Below, piece after piece: positions 21,987 to 29,926 of a stretch of DNA of 33,070 bases. Origin of the DNA: Candidatus Daviesbacteria bacterium (lineage in GTDB: Bacteria; Patescibacteriota; Microgenomatia; Daviesbacterales; UBA10151); assembly GCA_016183245.1 (NCBI GenBank), contig JACPEY010000058.1, positions 1 through 33,070 of the forward strand, read 5' to 3'. The notes beneath the pieces were generated by a model. The model worked only from the letters and a program-made list of their open reading frames with translations. It made no database searches and was not told where the DNA came from. Made by a program: the position numbers and the translations under genes. The stretch's first letter is position 1. Every line of letters starts with the position of its first letter.

Positions 21987-23206
21987 TAATCTAATAATTC
22001 AATTGCTTTATCCAGTTGCGGGTCTTTTGTTGAATCTTCTTCATCCATATCAATTTTAACATCCGGATCAAGCCCTTGGGAATCATTAACCCACCTGCCG
22101 TCCGGAGTCAACCACTTGGCCACAGTAATATGGATGCCTGTCCCTCTTTCTAAATCCTGAGCCTCCTGAATAGTCCCCTTGCCAAATGATTTTTCTCCCA
22201 CTAATTTACCCCTTTTCCGATCCTGTATTGCTCCTGCCACAATTTCTGAAGCTGATGCCGATCCTTTATTAATTAAAACATCCATGGGAATCTGAGTCAG
22301 TTGTCCTGACCTTGTAACTTTAAAGGCAGTTTTCTCCCCTTCACTATTTTCCTGCAAAACCACGTCCCCGCCTTCCAAAAACTCCGAAGCTATGTAGACT
22401 GCCCTGTCTAAAAACCCGCCCGGATTGTTTCTAAGATCTAAAATTAAACCTGATGGATTTTTAGCCAAAATCTCAGATACTGCTTCAGCCCATTCCTCTT
22501 TAGTCCTTTCTCCAAACCTGGATAGCTTAATAACCGCAACTGTTTTCTCTGAATTTGTATCTTTAAAAGAAACTTCAACGCTTCTGACTATAATTTCATC
22601 CCGAGTCAAAGCCAAAGACCGGGTTTCCGGCTCCCCTTCTCGAAAAATACTCAGGGTTATTTGTGTGCCTTTCGGGCCTCTTATTAAATTTACTGCTTCA
22701 GGCAGCGTCATATTTGTAGTTTCTTTATCATCAATTTTAATAATCATATCCTGGGGTTTTATTCCTGCTCTTTTGGCCGGCGTACCTTCCAAAGGCGCAA
22801 CAACAACCAACCTTTTGTCTTTATTAAAGCCTAACTGAATACCAACTCCTTCAAAAGAACCATTTAACTCTTCCTTGGAGAATTTTTGCTGTTCCGGCGG
22901 AAGAAAAACAGTGTAAGGGTCACCAACTGCAGCTACCATGCCGGAAATAGCCCCGTAAAACAACTTATTCGGGTCAATGTTTTTTTTATCAAGATATGAA
23001 CGCGATAAAAGATCCCAGGTATCCCAAAATAACTTAAAATCTACATTAATGTTTTTAGGCAGCTCTTTGCTGATTATAGAAATTGAGGGCCTGTAACCTG
23101 AAAGCTTGATTTGTAAATCACGGTGACCTAACTGCCAACCTATTAAAAAGGAGAGTATCGCAATTAATAATATCCTGGCACTAATATGCTTGAAGAGGTC
23201 TTTCAT
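21986..23206 (-). CDS. C-terminal processing peptidase (S41, CtpA-like)
   Basis: 406 residues. An N-terminal membrane segment (ILLIAILSFLIGWQLG, residues 12-27), a PDZ domain (about 115-190, GVGIQLGF and AGIKPQDMIIKIDD) and an S41 catalytic domain with the serine in NKGSASASEIVAGA and the lysine in GEKSFGKGTI, the Ser-Lys dyad of tail-specific proteases. It trims C-termini of exported proteins. AAAGG lies 5 nt before the ATG. It follows the KOW/RnfC-like gene by 25 nt in the same operon. Confidence 0.93.
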   Translation of the reverse strand: MKDLFKHISARILLIAILSFLIGWQLGHRDLQIKLSGYRPSISIISKELPKNINVDFKLFWDTWDLLSRSYLDKKNIDPNKLFYGAISGMVAAVGDPYTVFLPPEQQKFSKEELNGSFEGVGIQLGFNKDKRLVVVAPLEGTPAKRAGIKPQDMIIKIDDKETTNMTLPEAVNLIRGPKGTQITLSIFREGEPETRSLALTRDEIIVRSVEVSFKDTNSEKTVAVIKLSRFGERTKEEWAEAVSEILAKNPSGLILDLRNNPGGFLDRAVYIASEFLEGGDVVLQENSEGEKTAFKVTRSGQLTQIPMDVLINKGSASASEIVAGAIQDRKRGKLVGEKSFGKGTIQEAQDLERGTGIHITVAKWLTPDGRWVNDSQGLDPDVKIDMDEEDSTKDPQLDKAIELLD

Positions 23207-23231
23207 ATTACCCTTTCGGATGTAGTAGACT

Positions 23232-24380
23232 TTACAATATTATTTGAAGATTCGCAACCGGTACCTGGATTTTCCTTCTTTTGGTTTCAACTGTTACCAG
23301 GCAGGCTTTAATTTTGGAAGGCAACAGTGTTTGAGTGTTATCGATTGCCACAAGCTTTCCTTGTTCTCCCAGATAAGAACTTCCCACTATCCTAACCTTC
23401 ATGCCAATTTCTAACTCCGCAAGCCTTTCTGTATATTTTGTTTCTTCCGGCAATTCATTATTCTGCAGTTCGGGCAGCCTCGTACTCCTCACCCGAATTA
23501 TGCTGGATGAAGAATATGAAGGAAGGTTAATTAAAGCTTTGTTACCATCAATAAAAACAAACTTTCCTTCATATTCAGACAAAAGTTCAAAAATATCACC
23601 GCCTATAGGGACTAAACCAAAACCTTCGCAAACCACAATTGAAATGCCTATATCATTCTCTAATTTTCTGGGGAAAACCAAAGGCCCGCTCATCCCCCTG
23701 TAATCAGAAGCATTAATCCCTCCTGTAATAATGCCGCTTGCCCCTGCTGAAATTGCAACAGATATGGCATCTTTATAAATTAGACTGCCTCCGACCAAAA
23801 CTTGTCCCTCATAGCCTCCCTTAAGAAAAGTCCTGGAAATTAAATCATCTTTTTTACCTAAAATATGCAGGAACCCGTCACGGGACCTGCCGGATCCAAA
23901 CATACCGTGCACACGACTTACCTCGGTCCTGATAACCACCTGTCCCCGTTCCTGATCAACGACTTCCACTACCCCGAAAACACCGGCTGGCAAATCAGCT
24001 TTTTTCGGCAAAAAAGAGATCCTGAGCTCCCCTGTCTGGTTATCCAAAGAATCCAGCACACCGTCAGTCGGAGCTGTTATCACCTTTTTTCCTGCAAAAA
24101 ACCACTCCTTTTTAAAAGCCAGCAGCTCGCCTTTATAAATCCTTTGGCCGATTTCTCTTTTAAGATATTTTCCTGCGTCTTTCGGAGAGACAGAAAGCAG
24201 AGAAGACAAATTTAATATCCTGAAACCTGAAGAAATTTCTGCATTACCTATAATGTCAGCCGGCCCGACTTCCTGGCCTGCTTTTACATTAAACCTGCCC
24301 TTTCCTCCCCGCAGGATCCTTTTGACCCGGGTTATAACATTTTTTTCTACCCTCGGCTTTACCTCAGTTATATATTTCAT
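23232..24380 (-). CDS. Conserved hypothetical protein with barrel-sandwich-like N-terminus and KOW-like C-terminus
   Basis: 382 residues. Residues 25-135 contain a repeated small beta pattern (GQEVGPADIIG, then ITAPTDGVLDSLDNQTGEL) like lipoyl or RnfC-type hybrid barrels. Residues 200-270 hold GASGIITGGINASDYRG and IVVCEGFGLVPIG. The last 60 residues (GMKVRIVGSSYLGEQGKLVAI) resemble a KOW fold. From memory, similar proteins follow glutamate-mutase-L genes in Chloroflexi, which fits the neighbour here. The start overlaps that neighbour by 4 nt (ATGA), preceded by GAGGAG. Function unknown. Confidence 0.65.
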   Translation of the reverse strand: MKYITEVKPRVEKNVITRVKRILRGGKGRFNVKAGQEVGPADIIGNAEISSGFRILNLSSLLSVSPKDAGKYLKREIGQRIYKGELLAFKKEWFFAGKKVITAPTDGVLDSLDNQTGELRISFLPKKADLPAGVFGVVEVVDQERGQVVIRTEVSRVHGMFGSGRSRDGFLHILGKKDDLISRTFLKGGYEGQVLVGGSLIYKDAISVAISAGASGIITGGINASDYRGMSGPLVFPRKLENDIGISIVVCEGFGLVPIGGDIFELLSEYEGKFVFIDGNKALINLPSYSSSSIIRVRSTRLPELQNNELPEETKYTERLAELEIGMKVRIVGSSYLGEQGKLVAIDNTQTLLPSKIKACLVTVETKRRKIQVPVANLQIIL

Positions 24381-25003
24381 ACTCCTCTCCCGTCTATAAC
24401 CAGACCCAGCTTCCCGCCGTGAACTTCAACCGCATTTTCGTCTTTATTTAAAACCTTGCCTCCCTGAAGCTTATATGATATTTCACATCTGGCTTTGGGA
24501 CAGGGGATTACTGACAAATTGCCCTTTTTTATCTCGTAATTTTTATCCATTAATTTCAGTTTCATACTGCCGCCGTCCTCAAATTGCGGAAGTATAATCG
24601 AGCCAACCAGCTCATCTACATCATCTGTTACAACTATCGTCCAAAGGTCATCAAACCAGTCTTTTTTATGCCGGCCCAGGAAAAGCGCATCAATAAAAGC
24701 CCAGGTTAAACTTGCAAGATCCGGAACAAAGTTGAGGAATTTCACCGGAATCAGCAATTTTCTAAGGGCAGGATTTAAAAAAGGGCTTTCTCCGCTCTTT
24801 GGACTATTGAGCTTTACAGCCTCCCGGAGTATTGCTAAATCCAGCTGCATATCACGTTCGGTCTGCGGAATTGTCTGAGGGTATAAGATTCTGTTTACCA
24901 GATAGTTATCTATAAAATCAAGGGAAGGCACAGGTTTTAGCCACGAAGCTATAGCTTCGGCAGAAATTTTATCCAGATTATCGAAACTTTCAAATAATCC
25001 CAC
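24377..25003 (-). CDS. MutL (glutamate mutase L)-like protein, C-terminal part only
   Basis: 208 residues. The middle VNRILYPQTIPQTERDMQLD and the end AVEVHGGKLGLVIDGRG recall the C-terminal third of the large ASKHA-type MutL/glutamate-mutase-L family of Chloroflexi and CPR bacteria. That family is usually about 600 residues; the N-terminal ATPase part is absent and no frame for it lies upstream, where rpsR sits. So this is a natural short form or a separated half. The GTG start has a TACTAT box 6 nt before it, suggesting its own leaderless transcript besides the operon. Assignment is from remembered motifs and is moderate. Confidence 0.5.
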   Translation of the reverse strand: MGLFESFDNLDKISAEAIASWLKPVPSLDFIDNYLVNRILYPQTIPQTERDMQLDLAILREAVKLNSPKSGESPFLNPALRKLLIPVKFLNFVPDLASLTWAFIDALFLGRHKKDWFDDLWTIVVTDDVDELVGSIILPQFEDGGSMKLKLMDKNYEIKKGNLSVIPCPKARCEISYKLQGGKVLNKDENAVEVHGGKLGLVIDGRGV

Positions 25004-25015
25004 TCTTTTATAGTA

Positions 25016-25330
25016 CTAAACCCTGGGGGTAAAAGGAAGAAGAGCCAAGTGCCTGGCATACTTTATTTGCCTGCCGGCTCCTCTTTGATGCTTACTGCAA
25101 AGACTATTTTTTGCGCGCGAGACAATCTTTGCCCGATCTGAGAGAAAACGGCGCAAAACTGCAACGTCTGTGTAAGAAGGGTCTGTTTTGCTTTGGCAAA
25201 AAAAGCAAGCCTTTTTGGGCTTACCTTCTTCAGTTGTTTTTTGTAAATCAGCCGGTTGTTCGGTTTCTTCTGTTTTCTTTACAGCAACACCTTTTGAAAT
25301 TACTTTTCTGGTTATCTTTTTCTCAGCCAT
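25016..25330 (-). CDS. rpsR: Ribosomal protein S18, N-terminally extended
   Basis: 104 residues against the usual 75. The first 35 (lysine- and glutamate-rich) are an extension. The core begins with KKACFFCQSK, has YTDVAVLRRFLSDRAKIVSRA and ends CSKHQRGAGRQIKYARHLALLPF, the classic S18 signature. The CxxC and CxxH pairs mark the zinc-binding form. It is third in the rpsF-ssb-rpsR cluster; rplI, the common fourth gene, does not follow. Confidence 0.95.
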   Translation of the reverse strand: MAEKKITRKVISKGVAVKKTEETEQPADLQKTTEEGKPKKACFFCQSKTDPSYTDVAVLRRFLSDRAKIVSRAKNSLCSKHQRGAGRQIKYARHLALLPFTPRV

Positions 25331-25357
25331 ATTTTGAGGATTATACCTTAAATTTTA

Positions 25358-25885
25358 TCAGAATGGAAGATCGTCTTTGACTTCTTCCTGAGGAGCTTTT
25401 CCTTCCGGTTCTTCTTTTTCTTTATGTTCATCCTTTTCTTCTTTTTTTATTTCTTCCACCTTTACTACTTCTTCATTTTCCTCTTTTGCCTTTGGCTCTT
25501 CTGCTTTAACATGCTCCATATCTTCAGGTACAGCCCCATAACCTCCATTGCCCCTTGGAGTAAGAATTATCATATCCTCTATCACAATTTCTGTTGTTTG
25601 CCTTTGAACACCATCCTGTCCTTCCCATGATCTAGTTTGTAGTCTTCCGGAAATAAACACCTTCATACCCTTTTTCAAAAGCTGGTTACAAAGTTCTGCC
25701 AGTTTATTCCAGGCAACCAGCCTGTGAAAGTCTACTTCTTCTTTTTTTTCGCCTTCTGAAACATAAGTGCGGTTGGTGGCCAAACCAAAGGTACAAACAG
25801 CTGCACCACTCGGGGTATATCGAAGTTCGGGGTCGCGCGTTAAATTACCTATCAGTTCAACTCTATTCCAGGATCTAGATGCCAT
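25358..25885 (-). CDS. ssb: Single-stranded DNA-binding protein
   Basis: 175 residues. The OB fold occupies residues 1-110 (NRVELIGNLTRDPELRYTPS, then FHRLVAWNKLAELC and FISGRLQTRSWEGQDG). A long Glu/Lys-rich linker follows and the chain ends in DDLPF, the acidic tip by which SSB recruits replication and repair partners. It lies between rpsF and rpsR, as in most bacteria. Confidence 0.95.
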   Translation of the reverse strand: MASRSWNRVELIGNLTRDPELRYTPSGAAVCTFGLATNRTYVSEGEKKEEVDFHRLVAWNKLAELCNQLLKKGMKVFISGRLQTRSWEGQDGVQRQTTEIVIEDMIILTPRGNGGYGAVPEDMEHVKAEEPKAKEENEEVVKVEEIKKEEKDEHKEKEEPEGKAPQEEVKDDLPF

Positions 25886-25895
25886 ATTCCTCTAT

Positions 25896-25985
25896 TGTCA
25901 TTCTGAGCGATTAGCGAAGAATCTCCCACGGATGTGTGACTCAAACTAGTTGAGAGATCCTTCGGGCTTCGCCCTCAGGATGACA
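25896..25985. repeat. TGTCAT...ATGACA palindromic element (copy 6)
   Basis: 90 bp between rpsF and ssb. The outer ends ATTGTCATTCTGA and TCAGGATGACAAT are inverted. Inner arms include AGAGATCCTTCGGGCTTCGC. It would lie in the rpsF-ssb transcript and may affect its stability. Confidence 0.8.
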
Positions 25986-26024
25986 ATTTGAGTTTTAAGA
26001 TTTCACTCAAATTGTCAATTTCCG

Positions 26025-26306
26025 TTATCTTTTAATTAACAGATAACGGAGAACATCTTCTTCCAAATCCAGACTTTTGTCAAGACCTTTTGCATTCTTT
26101 GTCTCAGCCTGAATTTGAAAATGGGCAAAAAAACCGGCTGTTTGTCTTTTGATAGGGTAAGCCAAAGGCCGTTTTCCCCAAAGGTCTTCTTTCTCAACCT
26201 TGCCTTCTTCCCCCACTAATTTTTTGGTAACTAAATCCAAAAGATCTTTTCTCTCTTTTTCTCCCATCTCAGGTTTTAAAACTAAAGTCAAATAATATGA
26301 ATTCAT
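26025..26306 (-). CDS. rpsF: Ribosomal protein S6
   Basis: 93 residues. The start MNSYYLTLVLKPEMGEKER and the middle LWGKRPLAYPIKRQTAGFFAHFQI are typical of S6, which pairs with S18 in the small subunit platform. It is the first gene of the minus-strand operon, with a good promoter just upstream. The 263-bp stretch before it to 26569 holds that promoter and one palindromic element. Confidence 0.95.
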   Translation of the reverse strand: MNSYYLTLVLKPEMGEKERKDLLDLVTKKLVGEEGKVEKEDLWGKRPLAYPIKRQTAGFFAHFQIQAETKNAKGLDKSLDLEEDVLRYLLIKR

Positions 26307-26315
26307 ATTTGTGTA

Positions 26316-26344
26316 ATTGTACTAGGAAGATGTGAATAATTCAA
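26316..26344 (-). promoter_or_regulatory. Promoter of the rpsF operon
   Basis: On the minus strand TTGAAT (26344-26339), a 17-bp spacer and TACAAT (26321-26316) precede the rpsF ATG by 9 nt. Confidence 0.65.
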
Positions 26345-26382
26345 TAGAAGGAAATGTAACTATTCAGAGTTTCCCAGTAAAT

Positions 26383-26512
26383 TGTCATTCCGAACCTGCC
26401 TGCCGCCTGCCGGCAGGGCAGGACAGGCAGGCGTAGTGAGGAATCTCAAGATTAATCTAGGGATCTTTCCCCGCCCTCACTGCCTCCGGCTGGGAGGCGG
26501 GTCAAGATGACA
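26383..26512. repeat. TGTCAT...ATGACA composite element (copy 7)
   Basis: 130 bp, the longest copy, with outer ends TGTCATTCCGA and TCAAGATGACA. One half holds nested CCTGCC/GGCAGG arms; the other half, read on the minus strand, closely matches the left half of the prfA/prmC element. Confidence 0.85.
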
Positions 26513-26569
26513 AAATCTCTGGGAGAAACTAATGTCTTACAAGGAAATTGACTTGTTTTGATATAATTT

Positions 26570-26764
26570 CTATCTTATGAAAATAGATAGAAAAGAGCTT
26601 ACTGGAAGAGAACCGATGTGGTATAAAAACATCCACGCTGACAGCGCTACCCTTCCAAACATATGAATACGATTATCAGGATATCTTTCCCTTAAAATAG
26701 GCTTTCTTTTCCCGTTTATCTCTGCGGGCAAATAATCTTGTTTTGCTTCTTTATCTATCTGCAT
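26570..26764 (-). CDS. Small hypothetical ORF after the fusion gene
   Basis: 64 residues (MQIDKEAKQDYLPAEINGKR at the start) with a moderately hydrophobic C-terminal half (VALSAWMFLYHIG). Its ATG overlaps the stop of the reductase-acyltransferase gene by 14 nt, which suggests coupling. No family recognised. A 29-codon frame on the other strand at 26577-26666 has a TATAAT box 9 nt before it, so which strand is coding is not settled. Confidence 0.35.
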   Translation of the reverse strand: MQIDKEAKQDYLPAEINGKRKPILRERYPDNRIHMFGRVALSAWMFLYHIGSLPVSSFLSIFIR

Positions 26765-28730
26765 AAATCCCTCTCTCGTCTTCAGGAAGTCTTGCTGCTA
26801 TGGTGCTCAAAACTATACCCGATAATCCTCTGTCGTTTCTCTTTCTAAAAGACATTCCAGCTCCCAATTCTTTTATACCAGCATTTGTAAAAGGATTACA
26901 AAACTCTATAGCTACATCCCCACGCCTAAGGCTTAAAAACCCCTTGCCCCGAGGCCAAATTTTCTCCGTCCCTCTAATGGCAGCAGGTACGAACAAATCA
27001 AATCTAGAATCTGCTAACCATGCTGAGCTGCCAGCTGCTGGTTCTTGCATTTGCACTTTGCCCTCCTGATTAAATATTTTACTCCTGCTCCCTTCCAAAT
27101 AGACAATAAATATACAAGGATTCTCTAAAAGATTATCGGTTATTCTGGCAGATCTTCTATTAATAATTTGTGCTTTCCATCTCTCTTCCTCGCTAGTTCT
27201 TTCATTTAGCGTCTGAACTATGACGCGAGGATACGATCGACTTAGAAAACCTGATAATCCTTCACTATCAAACTTTGTATTAGCCACAATATAAACTGGA
27301 AATCTCTGTCCTGTTTCTGAGAAAAATCTTCCTATTGCTTCCATTACTATTCCGTGGTCAGAATGACTCCGATGTTCGGGATCGACTTGAGCGCTCTTAC
27401 CTCTTTTTAAAGTTTCCTCAATCAACTTTAAGTTAGCTGTACCCTTCGCGGTAAAATTTGTAACAAGAGCACGAAACATAACTTTAGTTAACCACTTTAA
27501 AGGAGCAAAATCATTGATAAATACCTCTTTTGTTTCTAACTCATAAATTTCTGAAAAAACTTTTTTTCTTTCGTCTGACTGTAACTCATTTAACTTGAAA
27601 TTATTGTTTGCTCTTTGGTGCCTGGTAATTATTTCCCAAATCGTCTCATCTACCGGACTTTCTATTCCACACTCTCTGCCTAAATCAATAATTGGTTTAT
27701 GATAATAATTAGTAGCCTCTTCCGCCTTTTCTCCCCGCTTGACTTGTCTGGCTGCTGAAGGCAATTGATCATTCCTTTCGCTAGCTATTTTCCTAGCTAT
27801 TAGATCTTTAGCCGCTCTAAGAAGTGATACCGGCAACTTAGCTGCCATTTCCAGCGCTCTCACGTTCCAAAGCCTACTATCCACCTCAATCCCGGCAGCT
27901 TTAAATATTTTTAATCGATCCCTTAACCCGCGAAGCTCCCAAAAAATAACTTCTGGATCGGAAAAAGCTTTACTTGGCGCTAAACCAGTCACGGTAGAAG
28001 TTGAACCAAGCAAGTTAACTAACAATTTAGTATATTCCATTGAGTGAAAATCATCACAAATTATTACCTCATACCCCGCCTGCTCAAACATATCCCGAAC
28101 TTTTAATAGATTTACCTTATCTTCACGGCTAATTTCCTCTCTTTCAACTTTAATTTCTTCACTGATTTTCTTTTTCCTGTCCTTACTTTCTCCATTTTTA
28201 TCACTTTTAGTTCTGTCTTCTTCAGTAACCTTTCTCCGACCAACCGCAGCCAAAGCAATTCTTTTTTTCTCTGCGTTATAAATTACATTACCTACCTGAT
28301 CGCGGCCGACATTGGTAAATAAACTGGCACGAATTAGGGTAAGTGGCGCAGCTGCTGTACCCTCTAATATTTTTTCTGCCGCTTCAACTACTCCCACTCC
28401 ATTTTGTGACAAGATTAAAGTGGTTGGTTTTTTTACACCCTCAACAATCTCCTTGAATGGTTTTTCAATTGGATTTGTGGTAGCAAGGATGACCATTTCC
28501 GGGTCTTCTCCCATCATCTGACTAATACTGTCATGAAATCTGACTGTTGGATAGTCAGCTTCTTTTTTCCACCTATGCTCCCTGACTACTGCTTCAATCG
28601 CAAGTACAACCGGAAAAAGCGTTTTGGTAAAAAATTCTCCAGTTTGCCCGGCCGCTCCTATCACAGCAATTGATTTAAAAACAGGTAAGACACCATTTGT
28701 TTGATCTACTCTAGCTCCAAGCTCAACCAT
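26751..28730 (-). CDS. Fusion: ketopantoate-reductase-like module + PlsC-type acyltransferase
   Basis: 659 residues. Residues 17-375 resemble 2-dehydropantoate 2-reductase (PanE/ApbA): a Rossmann start IAVIGAAGQTGEF, ATTNPIEKPFKEI, SQNGVG, then a C-terminal helical domain with YTKLLVNLLGSTSTVTG (K235, N239 in the place of the catalytic lysine and asparagine) and PIIDLGRECGIESPVDETIW. A lysine/glutamate-rich insert (165-205) splits the Rossmann part. Residues 410-659 resemble a glycerolipid acyltransferase: HRSHSD (453-458, the HxxxxD motif), a VYLEGSRSK segment (545-551) equal to the FPEGTRS motif, and PAAIRGTEKIW. Reductase and acyltransferase are not normally joined. It may make a modified lipid or carry out a lipid-head reduction; substrate unknown. 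TATAAT lies 8 nt before the ATG. Confidence 0.75.
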   Translation of the reverse strand: MVELGARVDQTNGVLPVFKSIAVIGAAGQTGEFFTKTLFPVVLAIEAVVREHRWKKEADYPTVRFHDSISQMMGEDPEMVILATTNPIEKPFKEIVEGVKKPTTLILSQNGVGVVEAAEKILEGTAAAPLTLIRASLFTNVGRDQVGNVIYNAEKKRIALAAVGRRKVTEEDRTKSDKNGESKDRKKKISEEIKVEREEISREDKVNLLKVRDMFEQAGYEVIICDDFHSMEYTKLLVNLLGSTSTVTGLAPSKAFSDPEVIFWELRGLRDRLKIFKAAGIEVDSRLWNVRALEMAAKLPVSLLRAAKDLIARKIASERNDQLPSAARQVKRGEKAEEATNYYHKPIIDLGRECGIESPVDETIWEIITRHQRANNNFKLNELQSDERKKVFSEIYELETKEVFINDFAPLKWLTKVMFRALVTNFTAKGTANLKLIEETLKRGKSAQVDPEHRSHSDHGIVMEAIGRFFSETGQRFPVYIVANTKFDSEGLSGFLSRSYPRVIVQTLNERTSEEERWKAQIINRRSARITDNLLENPCIFIVYLEGSRSKIFNQEGKVQMQEPAAGSSAWLADSRFDLFVPAAIRGTEKIWPRGKGFLSLRRGDVAIEFCNPFTNAGIKELGAGMSFRKRNDRGLSGIVLSTIAARLPEDERGIYADR

Positions 28731-28738
28731 GGCTCATG

Positions 28739-28744
28739 ATTATA
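28739..28744 (-). promoter_or_regulatory. -10 box of the fusion gene
   Basis: A perfect TATAAT on the minus strand ends 8 nt before the ATG at 28730. No good -35 is seen. It predicts a leader of about one nucleotide. Confidence 0.45.
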
Positions 28745-28790
28745 GCACACCCCATAGCAAAGAGATCCAACCAGCTAGTCTAACTTAATT

Positions 28791-28840
28791 TTCCGGCAAT
28801 ATCTGGTAACATCTGGCAATATTAGGAAATATTTGGTAAT
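28791..28840. repeat. Five degenerate 10-bp tandem units
   Basis: Units TTCCGGCAAT, ATCTGGTAAC, ATCTGGCAAT, ATTAGGAAAT and ATTTGGTAAT follow each other without gaps, consensus ATNTGGNAAT. A 10-bp period puts each unit on the same face of the helix. It lies between the divergent fusion gene and the fic gene. Confidence 0.75.
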
Positions 28841-28849
28841 ATGACTTTA

Positions 28850-28900
28850 TTATCCTGAGCGAACTTGTACTGAGCGCAGTCGAAGTAGTCGAAGGATTAG
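28850..28900. repeat. Palindromic element before fic (copy 8)
   Basis: TATCCTGAGCGAA and GTCGAAGGATTA are inverted ends around GTACTGAGCGCAGTCGAAG, the same core as the other elements. It ends 7 bp before the fic ATG. Confidence 0.65.
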
Positions 28901-28907
28901 GAAAATT

Positions 28908-29891
28908 ATGCTTATTCCTGCTAAGTACATCTTAACTCCTAAGATTTCCCAACTTTTGCAATCAATTGAAGCTTCAAAAGAGGTAATCAGTTCAGTCAAT
29001 ATCCCGCCTGAGGTGGAGATGAACATCAGAAGGCAGTCAACCTTAAAAAGCTCTCTTTTTTCTGCCAGAATAGAGGGAAACCCTTTGACTTTGGAAGAGG
29101 TATTAAAAAATCCCTCCAGGGATCAAAGAAAAGCTGAGGTATACAATATCCTAAAAGCCTTAAACTGGATCCATCAAAGAAAATTTAAAGATTTAACCCT
29201 TAAAGATATCTTAGAACTGCACAGAATGGTTCTTTTGGGAATTACAGAAAAACAGGATTTGGGTAAATTCAGAACCAATATGGAAGCAATTTTTAACTCA
29301 GCAGGGATTGCCATTTATCTCCCTCCGAGACCCGGCCAAATTATTCCTTTGGTAGAAAGGCTCAGTAAATTTATCAACTCTGCTAAAGAACCATTTGTTC
29401 CTATCAGAGCATGTTTAGCCCACTATATTTTTGAAAAAATCCATCCTTTTTTGGACGGAAACGGCCGGGTGGGCAGGCTGTTACTGCAGGCAGTTTTAGT
29501 CAAAGGTAACTATGGCATGAAAGGGCTGGTTCCTTTAGAGGAATATCTGGACAGTCACAGAAGTGAATATTATCAGGCTCTAAACGAACCGGAAAAGGAT
29601 GTCACAGATTACCTGGAATTTATGCTTGAGGCGATTGCAGAAACTGCGGAAGAAACTAAAAAGCTGGTCCTGGAAAAACAAAAATTAGATATTGAAGATC
29701 TTTTGCTTCCCAGAAGGGCTGAAATTTTTAACATCATCAAAGACCATAATTTAATTAATTTTGGTACTTTAAGAAGAAGGTTTTTGGCAGTAAACGAACG
29801 TACTTTAAGGTATGACCTTAAAAAGCTGCAAGATCAGGGTTTAATTAGAAAAAGGGGTACTACTAAAGGAGTCTATTATGAAATTATTTGA
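28908..29891 (+). CDS. Fic-domain protein (AMPylase type) with winged-helix C-terminus
   Basis: 327 residues. The Fic catalytic motif HPFLDGNGRVGR (179-190) is complete, with H179, the metal-binding D183 and the two arginines. An inhibitory helix motif SARIEGN (52-58) lies N-terminal, the class II arrangement in which Glu56 blocks productive ATP binding. Residues 255-327 form a winged-helix DNA-binding domain (FGTLRRRFLAVNERTLRYDL, then GLIRKRGTTKGVYYEI). Such proteins transfer AMP to a target; some are toxins, others housekeeping regulators. The target is not shown. No separate antitoxin is needed because the inhibitory motif is inside. Confidence 0.93.
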   Translation: MLIPAKYILTPKISQLLQSIEASKEVISSVNIPPEVEMNIRRQSTLKSSLFSARIEGNPLTLEEVLKNPSRDQRKAEVYNILKALNWIHQRKFKDLTLKDILELHRMVLLGITEKQDLGKFRTNMEAIFNSAGIAIYLPPRPGQIIPLVERLSKFINSAKEPFVPIRACLAHYIFEKIHPFLDGNGRVGRLLLQAVLVKGNYGMKGLVPLEEYLDSHRSEYYQALNEPEKDVTDYLEFMLEAIAETAEETKKLVLEKQKLDIEDLLLPRRAEIFNIIKDHNLINFGTLRRRFLAVNERTLRYDLKKLQDQGLIRKRGTTKGVYYEII

Positions 29892-29926
29892 CACCAGGGT
29901 GCCTTTTTACTATTATTCTCCCATAT

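Noticed and set aside
23865-24215. 116-codon plus-strand frame
   Set aside because: Lies fully inside the well-supported minus-strand gene at 23232-24380 and lacks a ribosome site; treated as a shadow frame.
26751-28730. Glycerol-3-phosphate dehydrogenase (GpsA) for the reductase half
   Set aside because: It would suit a lipid fusion, but the KLLVNLLGSTSTVTG and GIESPVDETIW segments fit the PanE C-terminal domain; kept as the main alternative.
28791-28840. CRISPR array
   Set aside because: The units are 10 bp, contiguous and degenerate, without spacers, and no cas gene is in the window.
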